40,346 bases of DNA from an archaeon (GTDB lineage: Archaea > Aenigmatarchaeota > Aenigmatarchaeia > GW2011-AR5 > GCA-2688965): the NCBI GenBank assembly GCA_002688965.1, contig NZEE01000045.1, positions 20,997-61,342 of the forward strand, read 5' to 3'. The position numbers were made by a program, and so were the translations under genes. Below are positions 32,870 to 39,206 of this stretch, one piece after another. The notes beneath the pieces were generated by a model. That model searched no databases. It was not told the origin of the DNA and worked only from the letters and a program-made list of their open reading frames with translations. The number at the start of each line of letters is the position of its first letter. Position 1 is the first letter of the stretch.

Positions 32870-33481
32870 ATGGCAACATATAATCGTCGTAATCAGTATA
32901 AAACAGAAGATGCTGCGCAAAAATACGACAAAGGACAAGAAGAAAAATATGATGCTGGCCAACTAAGAGATGCAGATTCTTTAAAGCCTCCTAAATTCTT
33001 TGATGAAAAAGAAAAACAGGAATATGATGAAAAACGTGTAGAACAAGTAAAAGTACGTTCAAGAGCAATGCTACCTAGAGCAGAAGAAGAACCAATTGAA
33101 TCATTACAAAGAGTAAGTCCACAAATAATTGGTGGTTTATTTGATAGATTACAATTCTTAGAACAAAGAATAACAGAACTACAAGACGCAATGAAAACTA
33201 GAAACGAATTAAACAAACAAATGATTGCTGAAATTGATAAAGACGTTGATGAAAAAAACGCAATGATAAGAAGTATATCTGATATGGATGAAAAAAGAAA
33301 TCTAAAACTAGATATCTCTGTTCTTAGACGAGAAAAGCGAAGAGAATACGTACAATTCTGGAGAGATCTATTAGAATTAAGAACTGAATTAAGAGAATTA
33401 ATGGAAGAACATCAAATGGAATCAAAAATAGCTGCAATGTTCAAAGAAATGCAAGGAGAAACTCCTCCAACTAAAAGGTGA
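32870..33481 (+). CDS. Coiled-coil protein upstream of HerA-type ATPase
   Basis: Start ATG 32870 with GGTGAT at 32861-32866; an in-frame start at 32837 has no ribosome site. A 203-residue charged protein: a disordered N-terminal 75 residues rich in Lys, Glu and Tyr, then a long coiled coil from about FDRLQFLEQRITELQDAM to the end, broken near DMDEKRNL. There is no catalytic motif. The stop overlaps the ribosome site of the HerA-type gene, so they are translationally coupled. Probably a partner or adaptor for the ATPase. AT-rich host-like codon use. Function inferred from context only. Confidence 0.75.
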   Translation: MATYNRRNQYKTEDAAQKYDKGQEEKYDAGQLRDADSLKPPKFFDEKEKQEYDEKRVEQVKVRSRAMLPRAEEEPIESLQRVSPQIIGGLFDRLQFLEQRITELQDAMKTRNELNKQMIAEIDKDVDEKNAMIRSISDMDEKRNLKLDISVLRREKRREYVQFWRDLLELRTELRELMEEHQMESKIAAMFKEMQGETPPTKR

Positions 33482-33486
33482 TTCTT

Positions 33487-35559
33487 ATGCCATACATTAC
33501 TGAAGAAAAATTAATTTCAAATGAAATAAAGAAACTTATACCTGTTTTAGGAAAACAAACAGCTCAGAGATTAAGTAAAGCATATCTTCTAGGTGATGAA
33601 GATATGAGAAAGAGATTAATAGAAATGATTGATGTTGTAAAAGCAGCTGTATTCACAGACGAATCATTAAGAGATACAGTACTAATGGAACCACCACCAA
33701 GAAAGGTTGCAGAAGATGGAGAAATAGAAATTGGCTCAATATTATATGGAAAAAAAGAAATCTACAAAGCAAAAATACCTAAACAATCTTTACTTATGCA
33801 TATGGGCATATTTGGTTCTTCAGGTTATGGTAAAACAAATATCTCATACAATATGATAAAACAAATGTCAGATTTAGGAATACCTGTTTTAATTTTCGAC
33901 TTCTCAAAAAGAAATTATAAAGATCTAATCAACACGGAACTAAAAGACCGAATAGATATTTTCACAATTGGAAGAGGTATATCTCCATTTAGATTTAATC
34001 CATTAGTTCCTCCTAAAGGGGTTGATGAAAATCAGTGGATAAAAGAATTTGCTTCTATTTTTGACCACGCATACTGGTTATTAGGAGGAGGACGTCACAT
34101 CATATTCAAAACTCTAAACAGAATGAGTGAAAAAATGACAGATGAAATTATGAGACTAAAACATCTGAAAGATTATGTAGATAGTTATGCTTCTTCAAAT
34201 GTTGGTTCAAGAGAACGAAACTGGGTATCAACTGCACAAAGACCTTTAGAATCATTAGCATTCCATGAGCTTGGTGATGTATTTGATTGCGATATTGGCG
34301 TAACACCAGATACTTTTTTCACACAAAAAGCAGGTTATGGAAAAATAACAATATTAGAACTAGATGCTTTAGACACAAACGACAAAACTTTTATCATAGA
34401 AATAATCATGCAATGGTTGAGAGACTGGCTAATAGAACGTGATCAAAGAGAAGAACTAATAGGAACTGTTATACTAGAAGAAGCTCATCATGTATTGAAT
34501 AGAGAAAAATCAAGTAAACTAGGTTCAGAAACTGTTATTGATTTAGTTTTTAGAGAAATGCGAGAACTTGGTATTGGAATCATGTACATGGATCAACACC
34601 CATCAATGATTTCTTATCCTGCATTAGGTAACACATCTAGTCATATTTACCTTAACTTAGGTTTAGATACAAAACATACATCAGATATTTTAGACGCAAG
34701 TAACATGTTAGGATTAGACTATGACGAACAAGGAATATATTTAAGAAAATTACCAGTAGGACATGGATTCATGTTACAAAGACAATCAGAATTCCCAAAT
34801 CCATATTTAATTAATTTTCCATTATTCAACATAAAAAAAGGTTCTGTGAATGATGACATGATCAAAGAATTAATGAAGGAAAATATAGAAAAAATGTATG
34901 CTGAAACAAAGAAATCCATATCAAAATCCGAAGGACAAGAAGTAATTGAAATAAATCAAGATAATATAACTGATCCAGAATGGAAAATTATTGAAACAAT
35001 AGCATCAGGAAAAGGAGTTGCAACATCTCAAATATACAGTACAATAGGAATGTCTGGAAGCACATTCACTAATAATGCTCAAAAACTAAAAGATAAGAAA
35101 ATAATTTCAAGTAGCAATGTAAAAGTCGGAAAACAAACTGCAATGTATTATTTCCTAACAAATGCCGGAATAGATTTAGTTAAAGATAAATTCAAACCAC
35201 CCGCAAAAACCAATAAAATATCAGATCAAACAATAGACAATATGAACCAAATATTCAGCTTAAACAGCTGGAAAAAAGTTCTAAGTGAAGAACCAGAGAT
35301 AATTATGTATGAAAAACAAGGAAATAAAGTAATAATTGCTAAAATTGAAACAACAGATATCAATATTATAAGAGAGAAAATAAAAAAAGCAAAGTATTTC
35401 TTATGCTCAGATAATGTTACAAAAAACCTATTACTACAAGAAGCAGCCAGATATTCATCAAAAACACATGAATCTGATAATGGTTTTGTAGTTTTTGTAA
35501 GTACAGAAGAAGAGTTTGAAAAAAGAGGAACTTTTGAAAAAACAGTACTTTCTGCATAA
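33487..35559 (+). CDS. HerA/FtsK-type DNA translocase-like ATPase with winged helix
   Basis: Start ATG 33487 (MPYITEEKLISNEI) with GGTGAT 4 bp upstream; GTG at 33478 is in frame but is less likely. A 690-residue protein: an N-terminal helical part, a short HAS-barrel-like strand region (EIGSILYGKKEIYKAKI), then the HerA/DUF87 ATPase with Walker A FGSSGYGKTN (about residue 110-120), Walker B TVILEEAHH (about 325-333), and a sensor region MYMDQHPSMISYPALGN. A winged-helix domain follows at about 495-565, then a 120-residue alpha/beta tail. HerA-like rings pump DNA in repair or defence. It sits with its coiled-coil partner between the two islands. Confidence 0.88.
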   Translation: MPYITEEKLISNEIKKLIPVLGKQTAQRLSKAYLLGDEDMRKRLIEMIDVVKAAVFTDESLRDTVLMEPPPRKVAEDGEIEIGSILYGKKEIYKAKIPKQSLLMHMGIFGSSGYGKTNISYNMIKQMSDLGIPVLIFDFSKRNYKDLINTELKDRIDIFTIGRGISPFRFNPLVPPKGVDENQWIKEFASIFDHAYWLLGGGRHIIFKTLNRMSEKMTDEIMRLKHLKDYVDSYASSNVGSRERNWVSTAQRPLESLAFHELGDVFDCDIGVTPDTFFTQKAGYGKITILELDALDTNDKTFIIEIIMQWLRDWLIERDQREELIGTVILEEAHHVLNREKSSKLGSETVIDLVFREMRELGIGIMYMDQHPSMISYPALGNTSSHIYLNLGLDTKHTSDILDASNMLGLDYDEQGIYLRKLPVGHGFMLQRQSEFPNPYLINFPLFNIKKGSVNDDMIKELMKENIEKMYAETKKSISKSEGQEVIEINQDNITDPEWKIIETIASGKGVATSQIYSTIGMSGSTFTNNAQKLKDKKIISSSNVKVGKQTAMYYFLTNAGIDLVKDKFKPPAKTNKISDQTIDNMNQIFSLNSWKKVLSEEPEIIMYEKQGNKVIIAKIETTDINIIREKIKKAKYFLCSDNVTKNLLLQEAARYSSKTHESDNGFVVFVSTEEEFEKRGTFEKTVLSA

Positions 35560-35576
35560 GTGGGAACCAGTCCCAC
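35560..35576 (+). terminator. Hairpin directly after the HerA-type gene
   Basis: GTGGGA (35560-35565) pairs TCCCAC (35571-35576), loop ACCAG. No T-run follows, so termination is uncertain; it may protect the mRNA 3' end. The following 110 bp are AT-rich host spacer with nothing else seen. Confidence 0.4.
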
Positions 35577-35698
35577 CAAAATTCAAATAAATTTAAGCCT
35601 GTTTAATCTATATATAGATTCTAATGTATATTCATTTTTAGTTCAAATTTCATATTCATACACATTCCCAAAATTATAAAAAAATAAAACTCACAAAA

Positions 35699-35919
35699 CA
35701 GGAACTCGCAGCCCCAGCAAACTGCTTCCTGACTAAATAAAGAGAACAGCCCGTTGCCTAAAGGCAACTAATCTGTATCATGTTATTCTCAATGTATAGG
35801 AGTGTGAAAGACACTGCCTATTGGCGCATCAGGAAACTGATGTATTCATTTCTTTTTCGGAGATTGCCACCAATGTTTTGGCAGAAACCATTACTGCTGA
35901 GATGAGAGGAGGTGATCAA
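35699..35919 (+). ncRNA. Structured leader with five hairpins ending in a strong SD
   Basis: In order: CAGGAA-GCAG / CTGC-TTCCTG (35699-35731); GTTGCC TAAA GGCAAC (35753-35768); ATAGGAGTGT / ACACTGCCTAT (about 35796-35823); CATCAG GAAA CTGATG with a GNRA tetraloop, then ATTCATTTCTTTTT (35827-35857); TGCC / GGCA (about 35867-35883). It ends with AGAGGAGGTGAT at 35906-35917. No ATG, GTG or TTG stands at a proper distance after that SD. Looks like a regulatory leader or a small RNA. Confidence 0.45.
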
Positions 35920-36011
35920 GAGTCAAGGCGTCAGGCATCGTGTACTGGCGCAAGTATCCAGAGGGGCACGGCTATAAGCAAATAGCTAGAGAGAAAGGGA
36001 GGGATTACTTC

Positions 36012-36107
36012 ATGAAAATGAAGCTTTCCTTGGGCATTTGGTCTCAGGCATCCAGAGACAAGATCTTTGGGCCCATTGGAGGGCCTATATTGGAAAGACG
36101 TGAATAG
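36012..36107 (+). CDS. SD-led 31-residue micro-ORF
   Basis: GGGAGGG (35998-36004) lies 7 bp before ATG 36012. The peptide begins MKMKLSLGIWSQASRD and continues KIFGPIGGPILERRE; basic, with a Gly/Pro-rich middle. The stop codon falls inside a hairpin GGGCCTAT (36081-36088) / ATAGGCCC (36104-36111), which might act on termination or stability. The frame is also open upstream for about 20 codons. It could be a small functional peptide or a leader. Confidence 0.35.
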   Translation: MKMKLSLGIWSQASRDKIFGPIGGPILERRE

Positions 36108-36412
36108 GCCCTGGGCTTTCCACGCAAAAGAGCTGCTAACGACAGCTCAGCGAAATAATGCTTTGAGAAGAGCATGGGATGAAGCTGGATACCTCTACTA
36201 AGCACTGTTCTCATAACAGAGCGTACGTAAGCCAGCAACAAACCCAGATAACAAAATGGGAGCTGAAATGTCTGCTTAAACCATGCGTGCGGCGCAATGT
36301 CAATGTTAGTCCATCGGATTGGCCGACTTGCCCCCCATGGTACTACCAGCCCCATCATAACGACGCACCTCCTCCCCGCTCGTATCTCGTCACTCGCAGT
36401 GCAATACTGCTA
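36108..36412. other. Gene-poor stretch of island 2
   Basis: No supported gene. A hairpin GAGCTG/CAGCTC lies near 36129-36147 and GCAGT/ACTGC near 36396-36410. C-runs (TTGCCCCCCATGG near 36329, CTCCTCCCCGC near 36370) resemble the C-rich loops elsewhere in the islands. Confidence 0.35.
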
Positions 36413-36473
36413 GACAAGAGCCCCCTCTTGTCACTCCGGCAACCAGGAAGTGGCCCCCCGTCTGCTTCCTGGT
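36413..36473 (+). ncRNA. Two C-rich-loop hairpins in tandem
   Basis: GACAAGAG (36413-36420) pairs CTCTTGTC (36425-36432) with loop CCCC; ACCAGGAAG (36442-36450) pairs CTTCCTGGT (36465-36473) with loop TGGCCCCCCGTCTG. Stems are perfect. Loops resemble those of the island 1 elements (TGGTCACTCCCCCT). They precede an SD-in-loop hairpin. Confidence 0.5.
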
Positions 36474-36483
36474 ATTAGAATTT

Positions 36484-36515
36484 GACTGCAGAAAGGAGGG
36501 TAGAAAACAGCAGTC
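36484..36515 (+). promoter_or_regulatory. SD-in-loop hairpin
   Basis: GACTGC (36484-36489) / GCAGTC (36510-36515) enclose a 20-nt loop with GAAAGGAGGG. A TTG codon at 36517 directly after the stem opens the same frame as the secreted protein at 36577, so it might make a longer form, or control it. Confidence 0.5.
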
Positions 36516-36576
36516 GTTGAAAGCACCATTGTGGTGTGATTTCCCGAAAATAGGGCCCGTTTTGAGAGGGAAAGAG

Positions 36577-36921
36577 ATGAAAGCCATTCGCATGGTAATA
36601 GCGCTTACGGCGTGCATCGCCTTGATGCTTATGCCAATGAGCGCAGCATCCGGCGACCTACCACCGCCCCAGGTCGAAGTAGTTGCAGAAGCAAGCGCAC
36701 AGATCCAACCCGGCGTGTACCACCACTACGGCGGCCAAGAAGAAACCGCCGTCATTTTGGGAACCCAAGGCAACGATCCCTGCGATCGCGCAACGGCGTT
36801 GCACGAAAACGAGGTTACCGGCCACAATCGAATAATAGTGGTCAGGTCCGACGGCGAATCCGCCACGGCGAGTCCACTCAAGCTGCCTCAGGCAACGATC
36901 AGCTTCGCGGTTGTAGGTTAG
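36577..36921 (+). CDS. Small secreted protein of island 2
   Basis: ATG 36577 follows GAGAGGGAAAGAG. A 114-residue protein with a Sec signal: MKAIRM, hydrophobic core, cleavage probably after MSAASG-region residues 22-25. The mature part is short, Pro/Gln/Glu-rich then with HHYGGQEETAVILG and SGQ-like strands; no known domain. The same frame is open from TTG 36517, giving 20 more residues before the signal, less likely for secretion. Ended by a GC-rich terminator at 36975. Codons are GC-rich, unlike host genes. Confidence 0.6.
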   Translation: MKAIRMVIALTACIALMLMPMSAASGDLPPPQVEVVAEASAQIQPGVYHHYGGQEETAVILGTQGNDPCDRATALHENEVTGHNRIIVVRSDGESATASPLKLPQATISFAVVG

Positions 36922-36974
36922 CGCCCGAAGGAGATGTGCACGCGCGACAAAAACCGCAACGCTGATCCAACACA

Positions 36975-37012
36975 CGGGCCCCTCGCTCTACAGCGACGGG
37001 GCCCGGTTATAT
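36975..37012 (+). terminator. GC-rich terminator hairpin
   Basis: CGGGCCCC-TCGC (36975-36986) pairs GCGA (36993-36996) and GGGGCCCG (36998-37005), followed by a weak T-rich run (GTTATATT). Follows the secreted-protein gene. Confidence 0.65.
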
Positions 37013-37230
37013 TCGCTTGCTCTCTGAGGTGTACGAGAACCGGAAAGGAATACCGGTATAACGAGTAGGCGATGACGGTGTCGAGGCGACATCGGAAGCA
37101 GGCGTCAGAACTGGGCAGACATGCGAGTGAAAGCCATAATGCCTTGTCTGCGCATAACTGGCGTCTGTTTTTTTTTGAAAACAAAGCCCGCGGCGGGGGA
37201 CCTCCAATACCGCCCAACTCACCATAAACA
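37013..37230. other. Gene-free stretch of island 2
   Basis: No frame with a ribosome site is seen. It holds a run of eight T at about 37169-37176 with no clear stem before it. Confidence 0.3.
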
Positions 37231-37289
37231 GGCCACTGAAGGAGGTGATGACATTGGCCAAGCACGGAAGAATGTCAAGAATCGAGTGA
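37231..37289 (+). promoter_or_regulatory. SD-in-loop hairpin and 11-residue micro-ORF
   Basis: GGCCA (37231-37235) / TGGCC (37255-37259) enclose a 19-nt loop with GAAGGAGGTGATGA. TTG at 37254, eight bases after GGAGG and overlapping the stem, starts a frame of 11 residues (AKHGRMSRIE after the first) ending TGA at 37287-37289. Third example of an SD in a 19-20-nt loop. Confidence 0.45.
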
Positions 37290-37493
37290 GAAATCCGGCG
37301 AGAAAATCCTGATAGAGCCAGCCTGATTGTCAGGTGAAATTCTGTCAGGTGGGAGAGGAGGCCATGGATTGCAACTAAAAGGCTCTGACTTTGGTGTGCG
37401 CAAAGTTGATCCTAATTGACGTACCGCACAATTTTCTTGTTTCATGATTTGTTCGCTTTCTGTTTCATTCCAATCGAGTTCAGGAGAGATCCA

Positions 37494-37595
37494 ATGGACC
37501 GAAGGCTGTGTTTACCCGGCTCCAGAGCAGGACCGAAGAACGAGACGTCAATCGCGAAGCGCGAAGCCAAGAAGATGGCCGCGAAGAAAACGTAG
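37494..37595 (+). CDS. SD-led 33-residue basic micro-ORF
   Basis: CAGGAGA lies about 8 bp before ATG 37494. The peptide begins MDRRLCLPGSRAGPKN and ends in a Lys/Ala/Arg-rich helix (KREAKKMAAKKT). Strongly basic; could bind nucleic acid. The remaining island DNA on either side (37290-37490 and 37600-37830) shows no other supported gene, only an SD-like AAGGAGAGGGGG near 37771 without a frame. Confidence 0.35.
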   Translation: MDRRLCLPGSRAGPKNETSIAKREAKKMAAKKT

Positions 37596-37830
37596 CAACG
37601 CCAACCAAGGTATTCAGGGCAACCAAATGAACCTGATAGCCACCAATAACATGTGCTAAGCCGCCACACTGAGCGGTAGAGGGTACATCCCTAATTGGTG
37701 GTTCCTGAGAACAACCAGAAACCGACTGAACTCAGGTCAGCAAAAACGATGCATATGGTTTCTGCTTTCAACCGGAAGGAGAGGGGGCATAAAGTAACGT
37801 CTACGCCTAACAAGCGCGGCGTTCCCATGA

Positions 37831-37858
37831 GAGAGGAATCTCCTCTCTTTCCTTTTCT
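37831..37858 (+). terminator. Rho-independent terminator at island 2 right end
   Basis: GAGAGGA (37831-37837) pairs TCCTCTC (37841-37847) with a 3-nt loop, followed by TTTCCTTTTCT that leads into the shared repeat. Confidence 0.75.
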
Positions 37859-37880
37859 ACTGTCAACTTATCGGTATATA
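37853..37880 (+). repeat. Shared right-end repeat, copy 2
   Basis: Same 28 bp as 32709-32736 except for C at the variable position. Follows a terminator and precedes AT-rich host DNA, as in copy 1. Confidence 0.7.
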
Positions 37881-37928
37881 ACATCATATTCTTTCCTTTT
37901 TTCAAAAAACAGCTTTTCTTACGTTATA

Positions 37929-38240
37929 TCATTTCAATAAGTTAGGATACTTACGTTCCCATTTAAGAATAGCCCATCTTGATATCTTAATACCACGAGC
38001 ATCTAAACGAGCTTTAACATCAGCTAAACTAGCACCTTGTGCTCTCATTTCCATAGCATCTTTGATCACTTTTTTCTCATGGCGCATTCTAAGAAAACCA
38101 TCATCTACAGTAAACTTTTTACTACAATGTTTACATTTCCACATCTGTCTTTCAACAGCCTGGTTATGTCTAACACCTTGCTTTATGACATCCTTGCTTT
38201 CACAGTAAGGGCATTTCAAATTTCTCTTTTTCTTAGCCAT
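37929..38240 (-). pseudogene. Truncated DDE transposase: zinc ribbon plus helix-turn-helix only
   Basis: A 103-residue product: a Lys-rich start, a zinc ribbon CPYCESKDVIKQG...WKCKHCSKKF (about residues 10-43), then a helix-turn-helix region (VIKDAMEMRAQGASLADVKA...ISRWAILKWERKYP). This is the N-terminal part of archaeal IS-type transposases (IS6/MULE-like plan); the catalytic DDE domain that should follow is absent. The frame stops 48 bp from the right-end repeat of island 2, so the loss may be linked to the island. It could also be a short domesticated DNA-binding protein, since the start and frame are intact. Host-like AT-rich codons. Confidence 0.6.
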
Positions 38241-38321
38241 GAAAAAACCTTATCCATTGTCTATTTAAAGGTTTTAGAATTCGACCAATTATGTTTAATA
38301 ATTCCATAAATATAGATAGAT

Positions 38322-38627
38322 ATGTTTGGATGGTTTAAGAAAAAGGATGAAAACGCAGAACCGCCTGTAGTTTATACTTGGAATGATGGCAATAATACAC
38401 ACTCATATATCCAAGAAGATACTGAAACTACATCACGACTAATAGATCCAAAAGATTTGAAACATGAATTAGGAAGATACGCAGATAAGAGGTTTATAAT
38501 AAAACATGAACAACATCCTACTGATAAAGCTAAACCTGAAGCTTCTCAGCCCGCACCAAAATCTGCTTCACTAGGAAGGAGATTCCGCTCAACCGCGGCT
38601 GCCCGTGACCGGGTAAAAGGTAAGTAG
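38322..38627 (+). CDS. Small unknown protein with disordered basic tail
   Basis: ATG 38322 (MFGWFKKKDENAEPP) with TTTAATAA about 26 bp upstream, so probably leaderless. 101 residues: a basic aromatic N-terminus that may touch membrane, a strand-like core (VVYTWNDGNNTHSYI and RFIIKHEQ), then a Pro/Ala/Lys/Arg tail. It is not recognised. The last 98 bp overlap the end of the convergent MBL gene; the tail's low complexity may result from that overlap. Confidence 0.6.
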   Translation: MFGWFKKKDENAEPPVVYTWNDGNNTHSYIQEDTETTSRLIDPKDLKHELGRYADKRFIIKHEQHPTDKAKPEASQPAPKSASLGRRFRSTAAARDRVKGK

Positions 38628-39192
38628 CTTCTAATTTTTGCAATTTTCTCAAAGATTCAATTATTTGTTTATGATTAGCTCCTGGTATATCTGTACGTCC
38701 ATGCCCATCAGCAAACAAAGTATCACCACTTATCAACACTCTCTTTGATTTATCATACAAGCAAATAGAACCAGGAGTATGCCCTGGAGTATGAAGTACC
38801 TTAAAATCAAAATGAGATGTATTAATCACATCTCCATGACTCAATCCTTTATCAGCAGTAACAACTCTAGCAGTTTCACCAAATCTTTCAGCTAAAGTAC
38901 CAATACCAGTCTCTAATGCTTTCTCATCTAATTTATGTATTCCTATTTGAGCATCTAACCAATCCCGCATTTTCTTGTCTCCGCCAGTATGGTCAAAATG
39001 ACAATGAGTATTAACTATAGTCTTTATTTTACTAATATCATATCCTGAATTTTCTATTTCTTCACGTGTTTGAGAAAAGAATGAACCAGAGCCAGCATCT
39101 ATCAATAATTCACCATCAACAACATAGACATTACAATCTTGTCCTATGCCACCAATAAGTTCAATACCTTTGTATACTTGCAAAACCAACAC
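38530..39192 (-). CDS. Metallo-beta-lactamase-fold hydrolase, glyoxalase II-like
   Basis: A 220-residue single-domain MBL hydrolase: THCHFDHTGG (about residues 63-72) as the zinc motif, HTPGHTPGSICL (about 132-143), ISGDTLFADGHGRTDIPG (about 152-169) and LLPGHG near the end. All ligand positions (HxHxDH, H, D, H) are present. Such small archaeal proteins hydrolyse thioesters or phosphoesters, similar to glyoxalase II; the substrate cannot be told. Its 3' end overlaps the convergent gene at 38322-38627 by 98 bp, with the last 30 codons lying beyond the catalytic fold. Confidence 0.9.
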   Translation of the reverse strand: MLVLQVYKGIELIGGIGQDCNVYVVDGELLIDAGSGSFFSQTREEIENSGYDISKIKTIVNTHCHFDHTGGDKKMRDWLDAQIGIHKLDEKALETGIGTLAERFGETARVVTADKGLSHGDVINTSHFDFKVLHTPGHTPGSICLYDKSKRVLISGDTLFADGHGRTDIPGANHKQIIESLRKLQKLEATYLLPGHGQPRLSGISFLVKQILVRAEKLQV

Positions 39193-39206
39193 CTTATGAA
39201 CGATTA

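Larger units (their letters stand above)
35690..37880. mobile_element. GC-rich island 2 with bacterial-type signals
   Basis: Composition changes near 35695 and returns to host type after the 28-bp repeat at 37853-37880. It contains few genes: one short secreted protein and several SD-led micro-ORFs, with long structured, gene-poor stretches. Shares with island 1 the right-end terminator-plus-repeat, SD-in-loop hairpins and C-rich loop hairpins. No recombinase inside; a truncated transposase gene of host-like composition lies 48 bp beyond the right end. Same alternatives as island 1. Confidence 0.5.

Noticed and set aside
37121..37312. 63-codon plus frame in island 2
   Set aside because: No ribosome site, and its second half overlaps the SD-in-loop hairpin and micro-ORF in another frame.
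37695..37940. 81-codon frame reading across the right-end repeat of island 2
   Set aside because: It runs through a terminator and the 28-bp repeat into host DNA; no ribosome site at its start.
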